Part shown: piece after piece, positions 62,526 to 64,000 of the stretch
Layout: the number at the start of each line of letters is the position of its first letter
How positions within the stretch are numbered: the first letter of the stretch is position 1
Assembly (NCBI RefSeq): GCF_019059575.1
Contig: NW_024881573.1
Coordinates: forward strand, 635,001 to 699,000
Reading direction: 5' to 3'
DNA length: 64,000 nucleotides
Source of the DNA: Amphibalanus amphitrite
Taxonomy: Eukaryota; Arthropoda; Thecostraca; Balanomorpha; Balanidae
Translations under genes and position numbers: made by a program
The notes under the pieces: model-generated
Databases searched by the model: none
Told to the model about the DNA's origin: nothing
Seen by the model: the letters and a program-made list of their open reading frames with translations, nothing else

Positions 62526-63372
62526 CACGCACGGTGGAAGGGTTGCGAGTACTACGCCCAGTGGAAGGGGGGGGGCGGATGTCGCCCCCTTAAGATCTCA
62601 GCTCCCACTGGAGCTAGAAAGACGAATTTGGAGGGTAGTTGGAGGCCCTGGGGAACTCTGTTGTGTGTGAATTTCATGACCCTTGGCCAATATCTTCAAG
62701 GTCAAATGAGGTCAAATGTGGTCAAATCTGCTATATGAGTGATTTTTTGCGTTTACACGCCGATAACTGAAAAAGTTACCGGCCGATTTTGTTTTTCTTT
62801 CTTTATACGAAAGAACATACATTTGTAAGTAGGCATGGTGAATTTCTAGTTAATTCAACAATAAATGTGGCAGTTAGAAGCCTGTTAAGTAAGATGTCGC
62901 CGGCTGAAGCGGGATCGGCCGACGCAGGAAACGCGGCAATCACAATTTTGTGTTTACACACTCATAACTCAAGTTAATACCGGCCGATTTTCAAAATTCT
63001 TTTACGATAAGATTGCCTGTACATTTTTTTAGTCTTCTCACAAAATTTGACGGAAATCGAATATAATCTGCGGTAAGGATTAGGAGCGCGATATAAAGAC
63101 GGAACCATCCCACCCCGGCACAATCTACAATTCAGGCAGCGCGTAACGGCTGGCGCCGGCCGCCGCGCCGCCGCGGCGGCAGGATGTTTGACTTTACACC
63201 GCTATTACTAGAAAAGTTGTGAACCAATTTTCTTATTTCTGGCACGAGAAGATCCGCAATTCATTTCTGGACAAGTAGCCGAAATTTCACATTGATATTA
63301 TGTTTGCGGCGAAAGGTATTGGCGAAAAAACAGGAGGGGTGGGCGAAATGAGCCCCCCTTCCACTGCGAGTG
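62526..63372. mobile_element. TTAA-target element D, 847 bp
   Basis: TTAA at 62522-62525 and 63373-63376. Ends CACGCACGGTGGAAGG and, reversed, CACTCGCAGTGGAAGG (3 differences in 16). Hairpins: G-run CGGATGTCG C-run on the left, GGGTGGGCGAAATGAGCCCC on the right. AGGTCAAA repeats at 62697-62730. No ORF. Confidence 0.8.
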
Positions 63373-63376
63373 TTAA

Positions 63377-63792
63377 CCTTCCAGGCGGCAGGGGGCATTT
63401 ATTTGCCCCCCCTTTAGTTTTTTTCGATATATCTCCAGAACCGCTGCGCCGATCGTCACCAAACTTTCAGTACCCTCCCGTGAATAGCTTTTACACATTG
63501 TGACCATTTTTTTCAAAGGCTTTGCTAGGTTGGCCGCTAATGACGTCGGAGTGACGTCATTTCTGCCATTTTCGACCCGAAAAAAGGTTTCGCGGGAAGA
63601 GCTGTCAGGTCTACAGCTTTAGAGATAGGTACAGAAAAATATTTTGGACATGAAAGGTGTAGAATTAAAAAGGCTATAAAACTTTTATCTCGAATTTGTG
63701 ATTTTTTTATTTTGAACTCCAAAAATAAAAGAATATATTTTTGGATATAATAGCCGAAAAATCCAAAAGTTTTTGAATTTCGAAAAACGGAA
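63377..63792. mobile_element. TTAA-target element B2, cut by a mariner-like insertion
   Basis: Starts CCTTCCAGGCGGCAGGGGG after TTAA 63373-63376 and follows B1 (25683 onward) closely for about 415 bp until GGAATA. There the mariner-like end begins; the continuation of B2 lies outside the window. Confidence 0.85.
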
Positions 63793-63794
63793 TA

Positions 63795-64000
63795 CAGGGT
63801 GTCCCATAAGTTCGTTCTCACCTAAATTTTACGTTTAGAGGCTCTCCTGCTTAAAGGCACGCTGAAATTGGTTCGTAACTGAGCTTGTGTGGCTGCCATG
63901 GCTGGTAACAATATGCGCCACAGTAACTAATTTCTCTAGACAAAATAGTTTTTGCTAGAAAGTCCACTTCCTGCAGAGGTGGCTAACGCCGCAACATAGA
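63795..64000. mobile_element. Mariner-like element end, copy 2, runs off window
   Basis: CAGGGTGTCCCATAAGTTCG begins directly after TA (63793-63794). B1 has GGAATATATG at this spot, confirming insertion at TA. The following 200 bp match 58676-58890. No transposase is visible before the window ends. Confidence 0.65.

Overview
The window reads as animal nuclear DNA, probably arthropod (crustacean or similar). No bacterial genes, rRNA, convincing tRNA or CRISPR array is visible. Coding sequence is almost entirely from transposable elements: P-element-like transposase with spliceosomal introns, Ty3/Gypsy and BEL/Pao LTR elements, CR1/L2- and I/Jockey-type LINEs, a SINE family, and many hAT, Harbinger-like, mariner-like and TTAA-target DNA elements nested in one another. 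The taxonomic guess rests only on this repertoire and on base composition, and is weak.

Layout. 255-4678: a young Ty3/Gypsy element (LTRs differ at one base, 5-bp target duplication) whose single ORF lacks a capsid. 5080-8616: a three-exon P-element-like transposase without a THAP domain. 10304-10528: a perfect 72-bp GC-rich inverted repeat. 11470-12332: a frameshifted CR1/L2 3' end. 12470-15042: a TIR element holding a TTAA element and a TA-target MITE. 16790-23791: a TIR element, an internally deleted BEL/Pao ORF, and a reverse-strand BEL/Pao gag-protease ORF flanked by inverted copies of one 116-bp segment. 24.6-30.0 kb: minisatellite, a broken THAP domain, two TTAA elements, a long palindrome and a Harbinger-like MITE. 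30.3-36.8 kb: a TIR element, LINE relics and two nested TTAA elements. 37.2-43.5 kb: a full-length, apparently intact LINE (two ORFs) flanked by two SINEs, all at the same target motif. 46.7-50.0 kb: a dead LINE RT split by a hAT element, then a palindrome split by a TTAA element. 50.9-56.8 kb: a Gypsy element with gag but almost no pol, its LTRs split by hAT-like elements and a SINE. 57.6-64 kb: nested hAT elements, a MITE, three more TTAA elements and mariner-like ends.

The main unexplained pattern is a family of at least nine non-coding elements of about 0.85-1.2 kb. Members target TTAA (once TTAG), begin with C-rich inverted ends, carry a G-tract/C-tract hairpin just inside each end, and contain runs of AGGTCA/TGACCT, equivalent to short (TCAGG)n tracts. 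The second notable pattern is the LINE/SINE pair, which shares both a 3' tail and a target motif. No ordinary host gene was identified with confidence.
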